Source of the DNA: Streptomyces sp. YIM 130001
GTDB lineage: Bacteria; Actinomycetota; Actinomycetes; Streptomycetales; Streptomycetaceae
Reading direction: 5' to 3'
DNA length: 64,000 nucleotides
Assembly (NCBI RefSeq): GCF_003574445.1
Contig: NZ_KZ984548.1
Location: forward strand, 221,970-285,969
Part shown: positions 55,190 through 64,000 of the stretch, one piece after another
Layout: each line of letters starts with the position of its first letter
Position numbering within the stretch: the stretch's first letter is position 1
Notes under the pieces: model-generated
Databases searched by the model: none
The model's input: the letters and a program-made list of their open reading frames with translations, nothing else
Told to the model about the DNA's origin: nothing
Made by a program: the position numbers and the translations under genes

Positions 55190-56776
55190 GTGTCTTCAGT
55201 GTCCCCAGCTGCCGCTCCCGACACCGTCCTGGTCGTCGACTTCGGTGCGCAGTACGCCCAGCTCATCGCCCGCCGCGTGCGGGAGGCCCGGGTCTACAGC
55301 GAGATCGTGCCGAGCACCATGCCCGTCGCCGAGATGCTGGCCAGGAACCCGGCGGCGATCATCCTGTCCGGCGGCCCTTCCTCCGTGTACGCGGACGGAG
55401 CCCCGAGCGTCGACCGCGCGCTCTTCGAGGCCGGCGTCCCGGTCTTCGGGATGTGCTACGGCTTCCAGCTGATGGCCACGGCGCTCGGCGGCACGGTCGA
55501 CAACACCGGCGCCCGCGAGTACGGCGGCACCCCGCTGCACGTGTCCAAGCCCGGCTCGACCCTCTTCGAGGGCACGCCCACCGAGCAGTCCGTGTGGATG
55601 TCGCACGGCGACGCGTGCAGCGCCGCCCCCGAGGGTTTCGCGGTCTCGGCCTCGACGGACGTGGTCCCGGTCGCCGCGTTCGAGAACGACGAGAAGAAGC
55701 TCTACGGCGTGCAGTACCACCCCGAGGTGATGCACTCCACGCACGGCCAGCAGGTGCTCGAGCACTTCCTGTACCGCGGCGCCGGCCTCAAGCCGTCGTG
55801 GACCACCGGCAGCGTCATCGACGAGCAGGTCGCCGCGATCCGCGAACAGGTGGGCGGCAGGCGCGCGATCTGCGGCCTGTCCGGAGGCGTCGACTCCGCG
55901 GTCGCGGCCGCCCTGGTCCAAAAGGCCATCGGCACCCAGCTGACCTGCGTGTACGTCGACCACGGCCTGATGCGCAAGGGCGAGACCGAGCAGGTCGAGA
56001 AGGACTTCGTGGCGGCCACGGGCGTGCAGCTCAAGGTCGTCGACGCGCAGCAGCGCTTCCTCGACGCGCTCGCCGGGGTGTCCGACCCCGAGGAGAAGCG
56101 GAAGATCATCGGCCGGGAGTTCATCCGGGTCTTCGAGCAGGCCCAGGCCGAGATCATCGCCGAGGCGTCCGCCACCGACGAGCCCGTCGCCTTCCTGGTC
56201 CAGGGCACCCTCTACCCGGACGTGGTGGAGTCCGGCGGCGGTACCGGCGCGGCGAACATCAAGTCGCACCACAATGTCGGCGGCCTCCCCGAGGATCTCG
56301 AGTTCGAACTCGTCGAGCCGCTGCGCCAGCTGTTCAAGGACGAGGTCCGGATGGTCGGCCAGGAGCTCGGCCTGCCGGACGAGATCGTCCAGCGCCAGCC
56401 GTTCCCCGGACCGGGCCTCGGCATCCGCATCGTCGGCGCGGTCACCCGGGAGCGGCTCGACCTGCTCCGCGAGGCTGACGCCATCGCCCGTGAGGAGCTC
56501 ACGGCGGCCGGGCTCGACCGGGAGATCTGGCAGTGCCCGGTGGTACTGCTCGCCGATGTGCGCTCGGTCGGCGTGCAGGGCGACGGACGGACCTACGGGC
56601 ACCCGATCGTGCTGCGGCCCGTCTCCTCCGAGGACGCCATGACGGCGGACTGGACGCGTATGCCGTACGACGTGCTCGGCCGTATCTCCACCCGGATCAC
56701 CAACGAGGTGGCCGACGTGAACCGCGTCGTGCTCGACGTCACCAGCAAGCCCCCGGGCACCATCGAGTGGGAGTGA
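55190..56776 (+). CDS. guaA: GMP synthase (glutamine-hydrolysing)
   Basis: A 528-residue GuaA that aminates XMP to GMP. The glutaminase domain has [29 protein letters not shown] with Cys89 and YHPEVMHS. The synthetase domain has the PP-loop [13 protein letters not shown], and the C-terminal dimer domain ends [15 protein letters not shown] is the start, with GGAAGG upstream. It completes the GMP pathway with guaB in this window and is divergent from chorismate mutase. Confidence 0.98.
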   Translation: MSSVSPAAAPDTVLVVDFGAQYAQLIARRVREARVYSEIVPSTMPVAEMLARNPAAIILSGGPSSVYADGAPSVDRALFEAGVPVFGMCYGFQLMATALGGTVDNTGAREYGGTPLHVSKPGSTLFEGTPTEQSVWMSHGDACSAAPEGFAVSASTDVVPVAAFENDEKKLYGVQYHPEVMHSTHGQQVLEHFLYRGAGLKPSWTTGSVIDEQVAAIREQVGGRRAICGLSGGVDSAVAAALVQKAIGTQLTCVYVDHGLMRKGETEQVEKDFVAATGVQLKVVDAQQRFLDALAGVSDPEEKRKIIGREFIRVFEQAQAEIIAEASATDEPVAFLVQGTLYPDVVESGGGTGAANIKSHHNVGGLPEDLEFELVEPLRQLFKDEVRMVGQELGLPDEIVQRQPFPGPGLGIRIVGAVTRERLDLLREADAIAREELTAAGLDREIWQCPVVLLADVRSVGVQGDGRTYGHPIVLRPVSSEDAMTADWTRMPYDVLGRISTRITNEVADVNRVVLDVTSKPPGTIEWE

Positions 56777-56788
56777 TCCCCACCTGAG

Positions 56789-56830
56789 CGTGCGAGAGGC
56801 GCCGTCCGGTCGGGCGGCGCCTCTCGCACG
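56789..56830. terminator. Bidirectional terminator after guaA
   Basis: A perfect 16-bp stem (56789-56804 with 56815-56830) and ten-base loop between convergent genes. Confidence 0.85.
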
Positions 56831-56854
56831 TCCGGGGCGCGGGACCGCCCGGTG

Positions 56855-57325
56855 TCAGCTTCGGCGGATCGTGCGCAGCTGCGCGCCCGGCTGCCAGACC
56901 TCGACGACGAGCTCGTCGCCCTCGACGAACGTCCTGACCACTTCGGTGAGTTCGGTACGGAAGAGGTGGAACGGCTCCGGCGGCTTCACCTCGCCGGCGT
57001 ACCGCGCGATGACGTCGGGATCGTGCACCTCGAAGGCGCGCCCCGACACGCGTACGTCGCCGTCCTGCATCTCCGCCTCGGTGCCGGGATTGCTCTGCAG
57101 GGCGAAGCGCGGGTCCCGCTGCAGATCGCGGGCCTTGAGGGATTCGGGCATCATCCCGAGCCAGAGCTCACCGGCCAGGATGCGCACTTCGAGGCCCGAG
57201 GTACGGGGCGAACCCTCCTTGCGCAGGGTGGCGAGGACGTGGTGGGTGAACGCGGCGAAGCGGTTCTCGGCGCGGTGGGCGAGGGCGGGTTCCGCGGCAC
57301 TGAAGGCCGCCCAGTCGGTCGTCAT
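56855..57325 (-). CDS. Pyridoxamine 5'-phosphate oxidase-fold protein
   Basis: A 156-residue protein of the flavin/F420-binding split-barrel type. FAAFTHHVLATLRKEGSPRTSG and VRILAGELWLGMM form the first strands, and RDPRFALQSNPG is the typical cofactor-side block. A ligand (FMN, F420 or haem) and substrate cannot be assigned. ATG at 57325. A strong hairpin lies just before the start and probably ends the upstream FG-GAP transcript. Confidence 0.85.
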   Translation of the reverse strand: MTTDWAAFSAAEPALAHRAENRFAAFTHHVLATLRKEGSPRTSGLEVRILAGELWLGMMPESLKARDLQRDPRFALQSNPGTEAEMQDGDVRVSGRAFEVHDPDVIARYAGEVKPPEPFHLFRTELTEVVRTFVEGDELVVEVWQPGAQLRTIRRS

Positions 57326-57335
57326 GGATCCAGCA

Positions 57336-57376
57336 TGGCGTGGATACCCGACGTCTTCTGTCCGGTATCCACGCCA
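57336..57376 (-). terminator. Terminator of the FG-GAP gene
   Basis: A perfect 13-bp stem: TGGCGTGGATACC at 57336-57348 and GGTATCCACGCCA at 57364-57376 around a 15-base loop. Confidence 0.7.
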
Positions 57377-57411
57377 CGTCCTGCCGGTCTCGCGTCAGCC
57401 CTGTCGCTGAC

Positions 57412-58800
57412 TCAGTGCGCGAAGCTCCCGCCGAGGCCCCCGCCCGCGGCCGGCGACTCCATCAGGTCGCTCGGGTCGACGGCGTACGTCCCGGACGTGC
57501 CGAGGCGCAGCCAGGCCGCGCCGGAGTCGGGGCTCGCGGTGTCCTCGCCGGGCGCGCCCGCCGCGAAGCCCGCGCCGCCGCCCGGGACGGCCACCGCGCG
57601 GCCGAACTCGTCGCCCGCCTCGGCGACTCCGGGCACACCGGCCGTGTCCTGGTCGTAGGCCTTGGCGCCGGCGCCGCTGAGGCCCGAGCTGCCGCCCTTG
57701 AGGAGAACGGTGGAACCGGCGTCCTTCATCCCGTCGAAGTCCTCGCCGGGGATGCCGACCGCGACGTCGGCGTAACCGTCGCCGTCCGTGTCGCCCGCGG
57801 AGAGGGAGTGGCCGAACCGGTCGCCGGCCTCGTTCACCCCGGGAACGCCGGCCGTCTCCTGGTCGATGGTCGTGGTGCGGGTGGTCGAGGGGCCCGACTC
57901 GGTGCCGTAGAGGACCTCGAGGGTGCCGTGGTCGTCCGGCAGGTCCTCCACGATGTCACCGGGGACGGTGCGCAGCACCACGTCGCCGTGCCCGTCGTTG
58001 TCGACGTCGCCGATGGTGGCCTCGGCGGCGCCGGGCAGCTCCGTCGACTTGGTGGACAGGCCGTCGGCGGTGCCCGCCCAGAACTGGCTCGACTCCGCCT
58101 TCTCCTCGAAGTGGTGCGTCGTGACCAGGTCGTCCTTGCCGTCACCGGTGACGTCGCCCGCGGTCAGGGAGTGCGGGGCGAAGGTGCGGTCGGTGTCGAG
58201 GTGGTCCGTCCTGGCCGGTGCGGCGTCACGGTCGAAGGGGCCGTACTGGATCTGCAGCCCTCCCCATCCCGCGTCGCCCTCGTCGTCGCCCGTGACCAGG
58301 TCGGCGTTGCCGTCGCCGTCGAAGTCGCCGCCGGCCAGGACGAATCCGGAGACGTTCGCGGAGTCCGGCAGCGGCGTGGACTCGCCGGACAGGCCGGTCT
58401 CGGAGCCCCAGTGCACGGACACGGTCTTGTCCGAGACCACGGCGAGGTCGGTGTATCCGTCGCCGTCGAGGTCGCGGGCCACCGACTCACGGCCGAAGTA
58501 GGCGTCGGCGGACGGGGTGTTCTGGGAGACCGTCTGGTGGCGGACCTCCTTGCCCGCGGCGGAGCCGTACACCACGGTCACGTAGCCGGCGTTCTCCGCA
58601 CCGGAGACGGTGGCCTCCGGTGCGGCCGTCACGACGTCGGCCTGACCGTCCCCGTCGAAGTCGGCGTCCGGTGCGGCCGCGGAGGGAGCGTCCGCGGCCG
58701 GTTCTGCTGCCGACGCCGGGAAGGCGGCGGCGATCGGGGCCGTCAGCAGCGCGGCGACGACGGCGCAGCGGGCGGCCAGGGCGTGGGGGGTCTTGCGCAC
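57412..58800 (-). CDS. Secreted FG-GAP / integrin-alpha-like repeat protein
   Basis: A 462-residue exported protein. The signal peptide (MRKTPHALAARCAVVAALLT, ending at ASA near residue 31) is followed by at least six calcium-binding loops such as DADFDGDGQADV, DLDGDGYTDL, DFDGDGNADL and DTDGDGYADV, spaced to form a beta-propeller. Two repeats contain the sequence TAGVPGV-EAGD. No catalytic domain is seen, so a binding or adhesion role is likely. GTG at 58800 follows GGAGGATTC. Confidence 0.9.
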   Translation of the reverse strand: MRKTPHALAARCAVVAALLTAPIAAAFPASAAEPAADAPSAAAPDADFDGDGQADVVTAAPEATVSGAENAGYVTVVYGSAAGKEVRHQTVSQNTPSADAYFGRESVARDLDGDGYTDLAVVSDKTVSVHWGSETGLSGESTPLPDSANVSGFVLAGGDFDGDGNADLVTGDDEGDAGWGGLQIQYGPFDRDAAPARTDHLDTDRTFAPHSLTAGDVTGDGKDDLVTTHHFEEKAESSQFWAGTADGLSTKSTELPGAAEATIGDVDNDGHGDVVLRTVPGDIVEDLPDDHGTLEVLYGTESGPSTTRTTTIDQETAGVPGVNEAGDRFGHSLSAGDTDGDGYADVAVGIPGEDFDGMKDAGSTVLLKGGSSGLSGAGAKAYDQDTAGVPGVAEAGDEFGRAVAVPGGGAGFAAGAPGEDTASPDSGAAWLRLGTSGTYAVDPSDLMESPAAGGGLGGSFAH

Positions 58801-58965
58801 GAATCCTCCAGTGAGATCGATGGGTCTGCAGTGGAGGACCCGGGCCTTTGTCGCATGGTTGTACGGACGGTGTCGTTCCGGTGAAGTCGGTACTCCGCGT
58901 CCCGGTGTGCGGAGAGATGGCGCGGCGGCGGGCGACCCGGGCCTGCGCCTCGAGCGCCCGCCGTC

Positions 58966-59316
58966 CTACAGATGGGCCCCGAGGTGGTCGCGCGCAGCCA
59001 CCACGAAAACCTCGCGCAGGCGGCTGAACTCCGCCCAGATACCGGCTGGTTCGACATCGGCGCCGTGCATGCCGCGGATGCAGTCGACCAGCGCACGCGC
59101 CTCGGCCACCGGACCGAGCCCCTCCAGGTCGATCATGTTGAACTCGCCCTGGGTGCGCGTGTACGCCGCGTCCGTCTCCGCGAGCGCCGTCTCCTTGCTC
59201 GGGTAGTCGCCGCGCCAGCGGTGCCAGGAGACGCGCGCCTCGGCGTCCGTCGCGGTCAGGAACGCGGCGTACGTCTGCCGGTGCGCGAGATAGATGGGCG
59301 TCCAGTCCTGCGCCAC
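58966..59316 (-). CDS. Hypothetical cytoplasmic protein
   Basis: A 116-residue protein of unknown function. GTG at 59316 was chosen because GGAGG lies eight bases before it; the frame is open further upstream without signals. It is rich in Trp and aromatic residues (WTPIYLAHRQTYAAF, VSWHRWRGDYPSKE) and helical, with no membrane segment. A domain of the MbtH or phage type is not evident. It stands alone between the FG-GAP and DUF4429 genes. Confidence 0.6.
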   Translation of the reverse strand: MAQDWTPIYLAHRQTYAAFLTATDAEARVSWHRWRGDYPSKETALAETDAAYTRTQGEFNMIDLEGLGPVAEARALVDCIRGMHGADVEPAGIWAEFSRLREVFVVAARDHLGAHL

Positions 59317-59531
59317 CTTGGGCACCTCCAACCGGAATCGGGTGTGTGGGCGGGGCCGGGGCGCGAGCGCAGGCGAACGGCTGTGCAGGCGACCGAATCC
59401 CGTGCCGACACCATGACTTGACGAGTCGTCAGAAACCGTCGGCGTGCCCACCATGACATGCCGGTGATCGACTGAGAAGACCCGTGCGCCCGCACGATCC
59501 GGGCCCGCGGCCCGGATCGCGGTGACGCGCC

Positions 59532-60446
59532 TCAACCTCCCGGCGGATCCTCGAACCCACGCAGTACCGCACGCTTGACGAGCGTGAACTCCGCCTCGTC
59601 GAGCACCCCTTCACGGTGCAGCGCACCCGCCTCCCGCAACCGGCGCAGCACCGCGTCATGGTCGGCCACCTCCGGCCGGCCTCGCCGGTCCCGTCCCGCC
59701 GCCGCTCCGTCATCGGCACCCGAGCCGGAACGGGAACGCCCCCACGGATGCGGCAGCCGAGACGTGACCGCCGCCGCCACCAGAACGGCAAGCATGTCCT
59801 TGCGCGGATTGCCCCACAGGTCCAGGGCGTACGGGTCCTTCTCCGGCGGCAGCTCGGAGAACGCCGCATGCGTGGTCAGAAACCGCAGACACCCCTCCTC
59901 CGTACCGGTGTTGGGCAGCCACTCCACACCGGTCAGCGCATCGAGCCCGAAGATCCGCGGCCCCGTGACGCGCTTGATCCGGTCCGAGGTGTTACTCCAG
60001 TCGATACGTATCCGCTGCCCGTCGAACGACACCGTCCCGTCGCTGCACCGCACCGACACCGGAACCGCCGGCCCGGGCAGCAGATATCCGGCCGTCGGTC
60101 CGTCCGGAACCTGCTCGAGCAGCAGCGCCCTGCGCACCTCGTCGGCGATGTACTCGGCCACCGCCCCGTGACTCGTGTCCACGGCGAGGCGGTACGGGTC
60201 GGTCGGCCCGGGCAGCCGCCCACCGGTGGCCTGCAGCAACGGATCGGCACCGTCCCGGAGTTGAATCCGCAGCCACCCCGTACGGCGCTCGGGCGCGAAG
60301 CTGATTCCGGCCATCGCTTCGAGCGGGACCTCGATCGCGCCGTAGGCCTGGCGCAGCAGGGGAACGCTGCGATGCAGGCCCGGAGTGATGCGCAAGAGCG
60401 TGCCGTCGAAGACCCAGGTGCCGTCCCGCTGGATGATCTCGGCCAT
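59532..60446 (-). CDS. DUF4429 protein with C-terminal SHOCT-like domain
   Basis: A 304-residue protein. Two DUF4429-type repeats begin with IQRDGTWVFDGTLLRITPG (about 4-130) and VRCSDGTVSFDGQRIRIDW (about 130-235). The last ~40 residues (LRRLREAGALHREGVLDEAE, then FTLVKRAVL) form a short SHOCT-like domain found at the ends of oligomeric proteins. Function unknown. ATG at 60446 follows GGAAG. A phage-defence or membrane-stress role has been proposed for some relatives, but nothing here decides it. Confidence 0.8.
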   Translation of the reverse strand: MAEIIQRDGTWVFDGTLLRITPGLHRSVPLLRQAYGAIEVPLEAMAGISFAPERRTGWLRIQLRDGADPLLQATGGRLPGPTDPYRLAVDTSHGAVAEYIADEVRRALLLEQVPDGPTAGYLLPGPAVPVSVRCSDGTVSFDGQRIRIDWSNTSDRIKRVTGPRIFGLDALTGVEWLPNTGTEEGCLRFLTTHAAFSELPPEKDPYALDLWGNPRKDMLAVLVAAAVTSRLPHPWGRSRSGSGADDGAAAGRDRRGRPEVADHDAVLRRLREAGALHREGVLDEAEFTLVKRAVLRGFEDPPGG

Positions 60447-60670
60447 GGCCACATTCTTCCAGCCGAGTCAACGCACCGCCGTGGCCTCGGCCGACGCACA
60501 CCCGCGGACCCGGCCGACGGGCGAGCGCCGTCGCGTCAACGCACCGCCACCTTCATCACCCCCGCACCGACCTCACCCGCACGCTTGACTGGCTGTCAGA
60601 CACGGCACAATTCCCTTTCATAAGAAGAGAGTTCGCCGAATCGGGGCGAGCCGGGAGATGGGGCGCGGTC

Positions 60671-61936
60671 GTGGCAGTGCAAGGAACGGTTCCGCAGGCA
60701 CACGAAGGCGGCTGCACGTGCGGCGACTGCCCGCACGGCGCGCGTGAGGGACACCGGCGGGCCGTCGCCTCCTTCGTCGCCGCGCGCGAACGCCTGGCCG
60801 GCGGTGCGGGACTGCCCGCCGCACTCGCCCACTCGCCCGGCGCCTCCCGCCAGTGGGTGTCGGACGAACTCACGCAGGCAGCAGTCGACTTGGCCTCCCG
60901 GAGCAAGGCGGACGGCGAGGCCTGGCTGCGCGGCCTATGGCGGCGCACCGCCACCGTCGTCTGGGGAGCCGTCGTCGCCCTCGTCCTCACCGCGGCGCTG
61001 ACCGGCATCGGGGCAGGCTGGACCGCCGCACGTACCTCGGCGGTGGTCGCAGCCGTCGTCGTGGCCGCCGCGCTCACCGCGGGCACCAGGAACTGGCGCA
61101 CCCGGGGCGGTGCGCTCGCGCTGCTCGTCGGCGACGACAACCGCCTGTCCACCTCCCGTTCCGTGGCGGCCGGCTGGGTTCTCCTGCTCGCCTATGCGCT
61201 GCTCCTGCTCGCCACCGAACTCCTCCTCGCCTCGTCCGCCGCCGACCGCACCCGCCTCCTCGACGGCCTCGCTCCCGCCCGCTGCGCGGCGCTCCTCGCC
61301 GTCTTCGCCGTGATCTGCACCGTGGCTGTACTGGTCCGCCGGATCGTCGCGCTACGGGTGGCCGGGCAGCGCCTGCAGAAGGTCTCGGCCGACCGCCCCC
61401 GGGCCGCCGACCTGCTCACGGACGACGCGGGCCGGGCCTCTTTCGGCGACGTGCAGTACGCCGTGGTGAGCACCGCCGCCCTGGTGCTGGCCGCGGTCAG
61501 CCTGGCCCGCCAGCCCGGCCGACTGCCCGACCTGCCGTGGGGACCGGCGATCCTGCTGCTGGTCTCGACCGGCGTCTACCTGGCGGCCAAGTTCGCGGAG
61601 GGCGGCCGCCCGGTCATCCACGCGGTGGTCCGGGCGCGGGAACCGGGCGACCTCGACGCCCCTATCAGGACCGGCGACGACATCGAGATCCGCGGCGCCG
61701 GATTCGTGCCCCCGGGCGCCCGGACCCCCGACCGCCTGGCCCGCCTCGTGGTGCGTATCGGTGCCGTGCACGCCCATGTCCCGCTGGTCCCGGTGCCCGG
61801 TGGATTCGCCAACCCCACCGACGCGGTGCTCACCGTGCCCGTACCCGCCTATGTGGAGCCCGGACTGGTGGACGTCCAGGTGGTCACGGCCTCCGGTGCG
61901 GAGACGAACCGCTGCACGATCGACGTCACCGAGTAG
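60671..61936 (+). CDS. Multi-pass membrane protein with N-terminal Cys motif
   Basis: A 421-residue membrane protein. The N-terminus has CTCGDCPHG, a compact three-Cys motif that could bind a metal. Six hydrophobic helices lie at about 96-117, 120-136, 168-188, 206-226, 261-278 and 289-304. The last ~100 residues form a soluble part of beta-strand pattern (DIEIRGAGFVPPGAR, then VLTVPVPAYVEPGLVDVQVV) resembling IPT/TIG-like domains. GTG at 60671 follows GGGAGATGGGG. Function unknown. Confidence 0.75.
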   Translation: MAVQGTVPQAHEGGCTCGDCPHGAREGHRRAVASFVAARERLAGGAGLPAALAHSPGASRQWVSDELTQAAVDLASRSKADGEAWLRGLWRRTATVVWGAVVALVLTAALTGIGAGWTAARTSAVVAAVVVAAALTAGTRNWRTRGGALALLVGDDNRLSTSRSVAAGWVLLLAYALLLLATELLLASSAADRTRLLDGLAPARCAALLAVFAVICTVAVLVRRIVALRVAGQRLQKVSADRPRAADLLTDDAGRASFGDVQYAVVSTAALVLAAVSLARQPGRLPDLPWGPAILLLVSTGVYLAAKFAEGGRPVIHAVVRAREPGDLDAPIRTGDDIEIRGAGFVPPGARTPDRLARLVVRIGAVHAHVPLVPVPGGFANPTDAVLTVPVPAYVEPGLVDVQVVTASGAETNRCTIDVTE

Positions 61937-62086
61937 CGGCACACGGTCCGCGCGACCGCACAGCCCTCCCGGGGAGTTGTCACGGTTTCCGCCGCATGCC
62001 TGGTGAGCGGGCGCTGTACCTCGTACGTATGGTCTGTTGGCGGATCACCCGTCTGTTGACGGATCGACCGAGAGGCGGAGGGCGCG

Positions 62087-62602
62087 ATGGCGCACGGCAT
62101 GCGGACCGACCCGTACATCCCGGCGAACCCGGGGACCGGCTGGCGGGACAACGCGGCGCGCTATGCGCTGGTCCCGCTCAGGATCTTCCTCGGCGTCACC
62201 TTCATCTACGCCGGTCTCGACAAGCTCACGGACAGCGCCTTCCTGTCGTCGTCGGGACAGGGTTCGATCGGCGAGCAGATGGCGGCGGTCCGTGACACCT
62301 CGGCCGTTTCCGCCCTGGTCGAACTGGCGGAGAAGAGCCCGGTGGGCTTCGGATACGCCATCGCCGTCGGGGAGTTGGCGGTCGGCCTAGGTACCCTGTT
62401 CGGCCTCTTCGCGCGGCTCGCCGCGGTCGGCGGCGCACTGATCTCGCTGAGCCTGTGGCTGACGGTGAGCTGGGCCGTGGAGCCGTACTACTACGGAAAT
62501 GACCTTGCCTACCTGATGGCCTGGCTGCCGCTCGTGCTCGCCGGTGCCTCGGTGTTCTCGCTGGACGCGATCCTGCGCTCACGGCGCCGGCGGATGATGT
62601 AG
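62087..62602 (+). CDS. DoxX family membrane protein
   Basis: A 171-residue DoxX-like protein with four membrane helices. LVPLRIFLGVTFIYAGLDKL is the typical first helix, and the GYAIAVGELAVGLGTLFGLFAR block forms the second or third. DoxX proteins are linked to thiol and oxidative-stress systems. ATG at 62087 follows GGCGGAGGGC. Its last 94 bp overlap the end of the convergent small membrane protein gene. Confidence 0.88.
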   Translation: MAHGMRTDPYIPANPGTGWRDNAARYALVPLRIFLGVTFIYAGLDKLTDSAFLSSSGQGSIGEQMAAVRDTSAVSALVELAEKSPVGFGYAIAVGELAVGLGTLFGLFARLAAVGGALISLSLWLTVSWAVEPYYYGNDLAYLMAWLPLVLAGASVFSLDAILRSRRRRMM

Positions 62603-62772
62603 GACAGCACGCCGGCGATCGCGCCGAAGAACAGGCCCGCCAGGACGACCGGGATGGCCACGAACCACTCGGTCTCCCAACGGCCCGTCGCCGCACCGAG
62701 GTAGGCGACGCCCGCTCCGGCGAACGCGAGGCCCACGATCAGCCGGCCCGGCCGGAATTCATGACGCAGCAC
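62509..62772 (-). CDS. Small membrane protein
   Basis: An 87-residue protein with two membrane helices (about 10-27 and 35-58), then a basic stretch RRRRERR and a polar tail. GTG at 62772 has GGAGG six bases upstream. It overlaps the end of the PspC-type gene by 14 bp, so translation may be coupled, and its 3' end runs 94 bp into doxX on the other strand. Function unknown. Confidence 0.7.
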   Translation of the reverse strand: MLRHEFRPGRLIVGLAFAGAGVAYLGAATGRWETEWFVAIPVVLAGLFFGAIAGVLSYIIRRRRERRIASSENTEAPASTSGSQAIR

Positions 62773-64000
62773 GGATGACCTCCACCTGTCCGACGCCGAC
62801 CTCGAGCCGCAGCTCGATCGTGCCGCCGCCCTTGTCGTTTGTGCCGGTCCTCGTCCTGTCCGGGTCCCGGGTGCCCGGGGCGGCGCCGGGGTCGTCCGCG
62901 CCCCGGCCGTTCTCCGCCGTGCCGGTGTCGACAGGGGGCGGCAGGGTCACCTTGCGGTCCTCTCCGACCGTCACGAACACGTCGTTCCTGTCCCACTCCG
63001 GCAGCCTGATGTCTCCGGCGCCCACCGCGACATCGACCTTCAACGTCGCATCGCGCGGTACGCGGACCACCGCCCGGCCCGCCCCGACCTCGACGCCGGT
63101 GCGTACGGTCCGGCCCTCGGCGAGGTCGATCCCGCGCAGGTCCAGGGTGCCGACGCCGGTGTCGAGTTCGTAGTGGGGCTTCACCGTGGCGGCCGCCGTC
63201 GGCTTCCACTCCGTACGGATCCAGTGGGTCGAGATGTTCTCGGGGACCGCGGTGGCCGCGGTGAGGGCCGCCGCGGTCAGTACGCCCAGGATCACCAGGC
63301 CCGGACCCGTACGCCCGAGGAACGCGCTGACCGCGATGCCGAGCCCGGTCACCGCCAGCGCACAGGCGAAACCGGTCTGGAGCGTGGTGGTGAGCGGGTG
63401 CCCCTCCCAGGTGAGGCCCAGGCCGAGGCCGCCCGCCAGCAGAGCGAGCAGGAAGACCCAGCCGCCGATCCCGGGCGGGCCCGGCGGCGCTGCCCGGTCG
63501 GGCTCCCAGGGGCGGGCGGTGGCGATGCCGTCGGCCGGCGCCCGGGGCACGTCGTCCAGCTCCGTCGCGATCTGGGCCGCGGCGTCCGGTGGTCCCCAGA
63601 GGTAGTCGCCGCCGGCCAGGTCGCTGCCGTCCTTCTCGAACGGATCGCGCCACCAGGACTTCGGTACGGCGACGGGCGGGGCCTTCGCCTCCGGCGGTGC
63701 GTCGGCCACGGTCTGGGCCGTGACCGGGTCGGGGTCGACCGTCTTGCGCTGCTGCGACCAGTAGCCGGCGCCCGCGAGGAGGAGACCGAGGACGGCGGCG
63801 AACGTCATCACCCCGCCGTTGCGCACCATCGACAGGAGGAGACCGCAGCCGATCAGGGCGAAGAGCACGGCGGTCAGGCCCACGCCGTCCACCCGGCCGG
63901 ACAGCAGGCGCCGTCCCTCGTGGTCCTCCTGGCCTTCGGCGGGGACGAGCAGCCAGGAGAAGCCGTAGAAGATCAGGCCGAGGCCGCCGGTCGCCGCGAG
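62759..64000 (-). CDS. PspC-type membrane protein (partial at 5' end)
   Basis: The visible 413 residues run off the window edge; the start lies outside. The visible N-terminal part, LGLIFYGFSWLLVP, belongs to a PspC-like domain. Several membrane helices follow. The C-terminal ~150 residues are a soluble domain of repeated beta pattern (LDTGVGTLDLRGIDLAEGR, VEVGAGRAVVRVP, VAVGAGDIRLPE, LEVGVGQVEVI), typical of the DUF2154/LiaF-like fold. In actinobacteria such genes lie beside a two-component system; that would be beyond the edge. Confidence 0.85.
   Translation of the reverse strand, partial: LAATGGLGLIFYGFSWLLVPAEGQEDHEGRRLLSGRVDGVGLTAVLFALIGCGLLLSMVRNGGVMTFAAVLGLLLAGAGYWSQQRKTVDPDPVTAQTVADAPPEAKAPPVAVPKSWWRDPFEKDGSDLAGGDYLWGPPDAAAQIATELDDVPRAPADGIATARPWEPDRAAPPGPPGIGGWVFLLALLAGGLGLGLTWEGHPLTTTLQTGFACALAVTGLGIAVSAFLGRTGPGLVILGVLTAAALTAATAVPENISTHWIRTEWKPTAAATVKPHYELDTGVGTLDLRGIDLAEGRTVRTGVEVGAGRAVVRVPRDATLKVDVAVGAGDIRLPEWDRNDVFVTVGEDRKVTLPPPVDTGTAENGRGADDPGAAPGTRDPDRTRTGTNDKGGGTIELRLEVGVGQVEVIRAAS

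Overview
This window is a GC-rich, gene-dense chromosomal segment of a Streptomyces or very close relative. The evidence is strong third-position GC, frequent GTG starts, divergently arranged whiD and bldM followed by a SigD-type sigma factor, chaplin-type LAxTG sorting, a groES-groEL1 locus with CIRCE elements, and a cluster of transmembrane Ser/Thr kinases. From memory, the gene order matches the core region of S. coelicolor around SCO4729-SCO4785. I saw no prophage, insertion sequence, integrase, CRISPR array, tRNA or rRNA, so this looks like vertically inherited core chromosome.

Layout. 1-4 kb: end of rpoA, rplQ, truA, a Pro/Gln-rich one-pass membrane protein, and rplM-rpsI behind a near-consensus promoter. 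4-15 kb: cell-wall precursor and cofactor genes (glmM, DUF389 membrane protein, coaA, glmS, acpS, NAD(P)HX repair enzyme, alr, alpha/beta hydrolase). 14.5-19 kb: the tRNA t6A set tsaE, tsaB, rimI, tsaD, interrupted by a tiny orphan gene and a Cys-less YkuD-like protein. 19-21.5 kb: an AhpD-like gene divergent from a DGPF/YCII protein and an ECF42-type sigma factor. 21.5-24.6 kb: a THUMP-like methyltransferase and two tandem polysaccharide deacetylases. 25-27 kb: groES-groEL1. 27-31 kb: SDR, multicopper oxidase, MOSC protein, LysR regulator. 31-33.6 kb: developmental genes whiD, bldM, sigD. 33.7-36.5 kb: guaB and a GuaB paralogue. 36.5-39.8 kb: a nucleotide-sugar dehydrogenase homologue and glpD. 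40-49 kb: four kinase-family membrane proteins, one a clear pseudokinase. 49-53 kb: an aldehyde dehydrogenase and a ChoD-like GMC oxidoreductase. 53-57 kb: LAxTG surface protein, chorismate mutase with a candidate Phe/Tyr leader peptide, guaA. 57-64 kb: flavin-binding-fold protein, FG-GAP protein, DUF4429 protein, membrane proteins, DoxX and a PspC-type protein cut by the window edge.

The genes mostly serve growth (translation, peptidoglycan precursors, GMP supply, chaperones) and the switch to sporulation (BldM, WhiD, kinase cluster). The least explained signals are: (i) a leaderless-looking 23-codon leader with Phe-Leu-Phe-Thr-Tyr codons, followed by a 15-bp terminator-like hairpin, before chorismate mutase; (ii) the pseudokinase in the kinase cluster; (iii) a nucleotide-sugar dehydrogenase whose catalytic Cys position is Gly; (iv) an ECF42-type promoter in front of the DGPF gene; (v) a pair of exact-consensus DnaA boxes far from any visible oriC; and (vi) several perfect palindromes in front of small or regulatory genes. 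All function calls come from reading the sequence and remembered family motifs; no database search was run.
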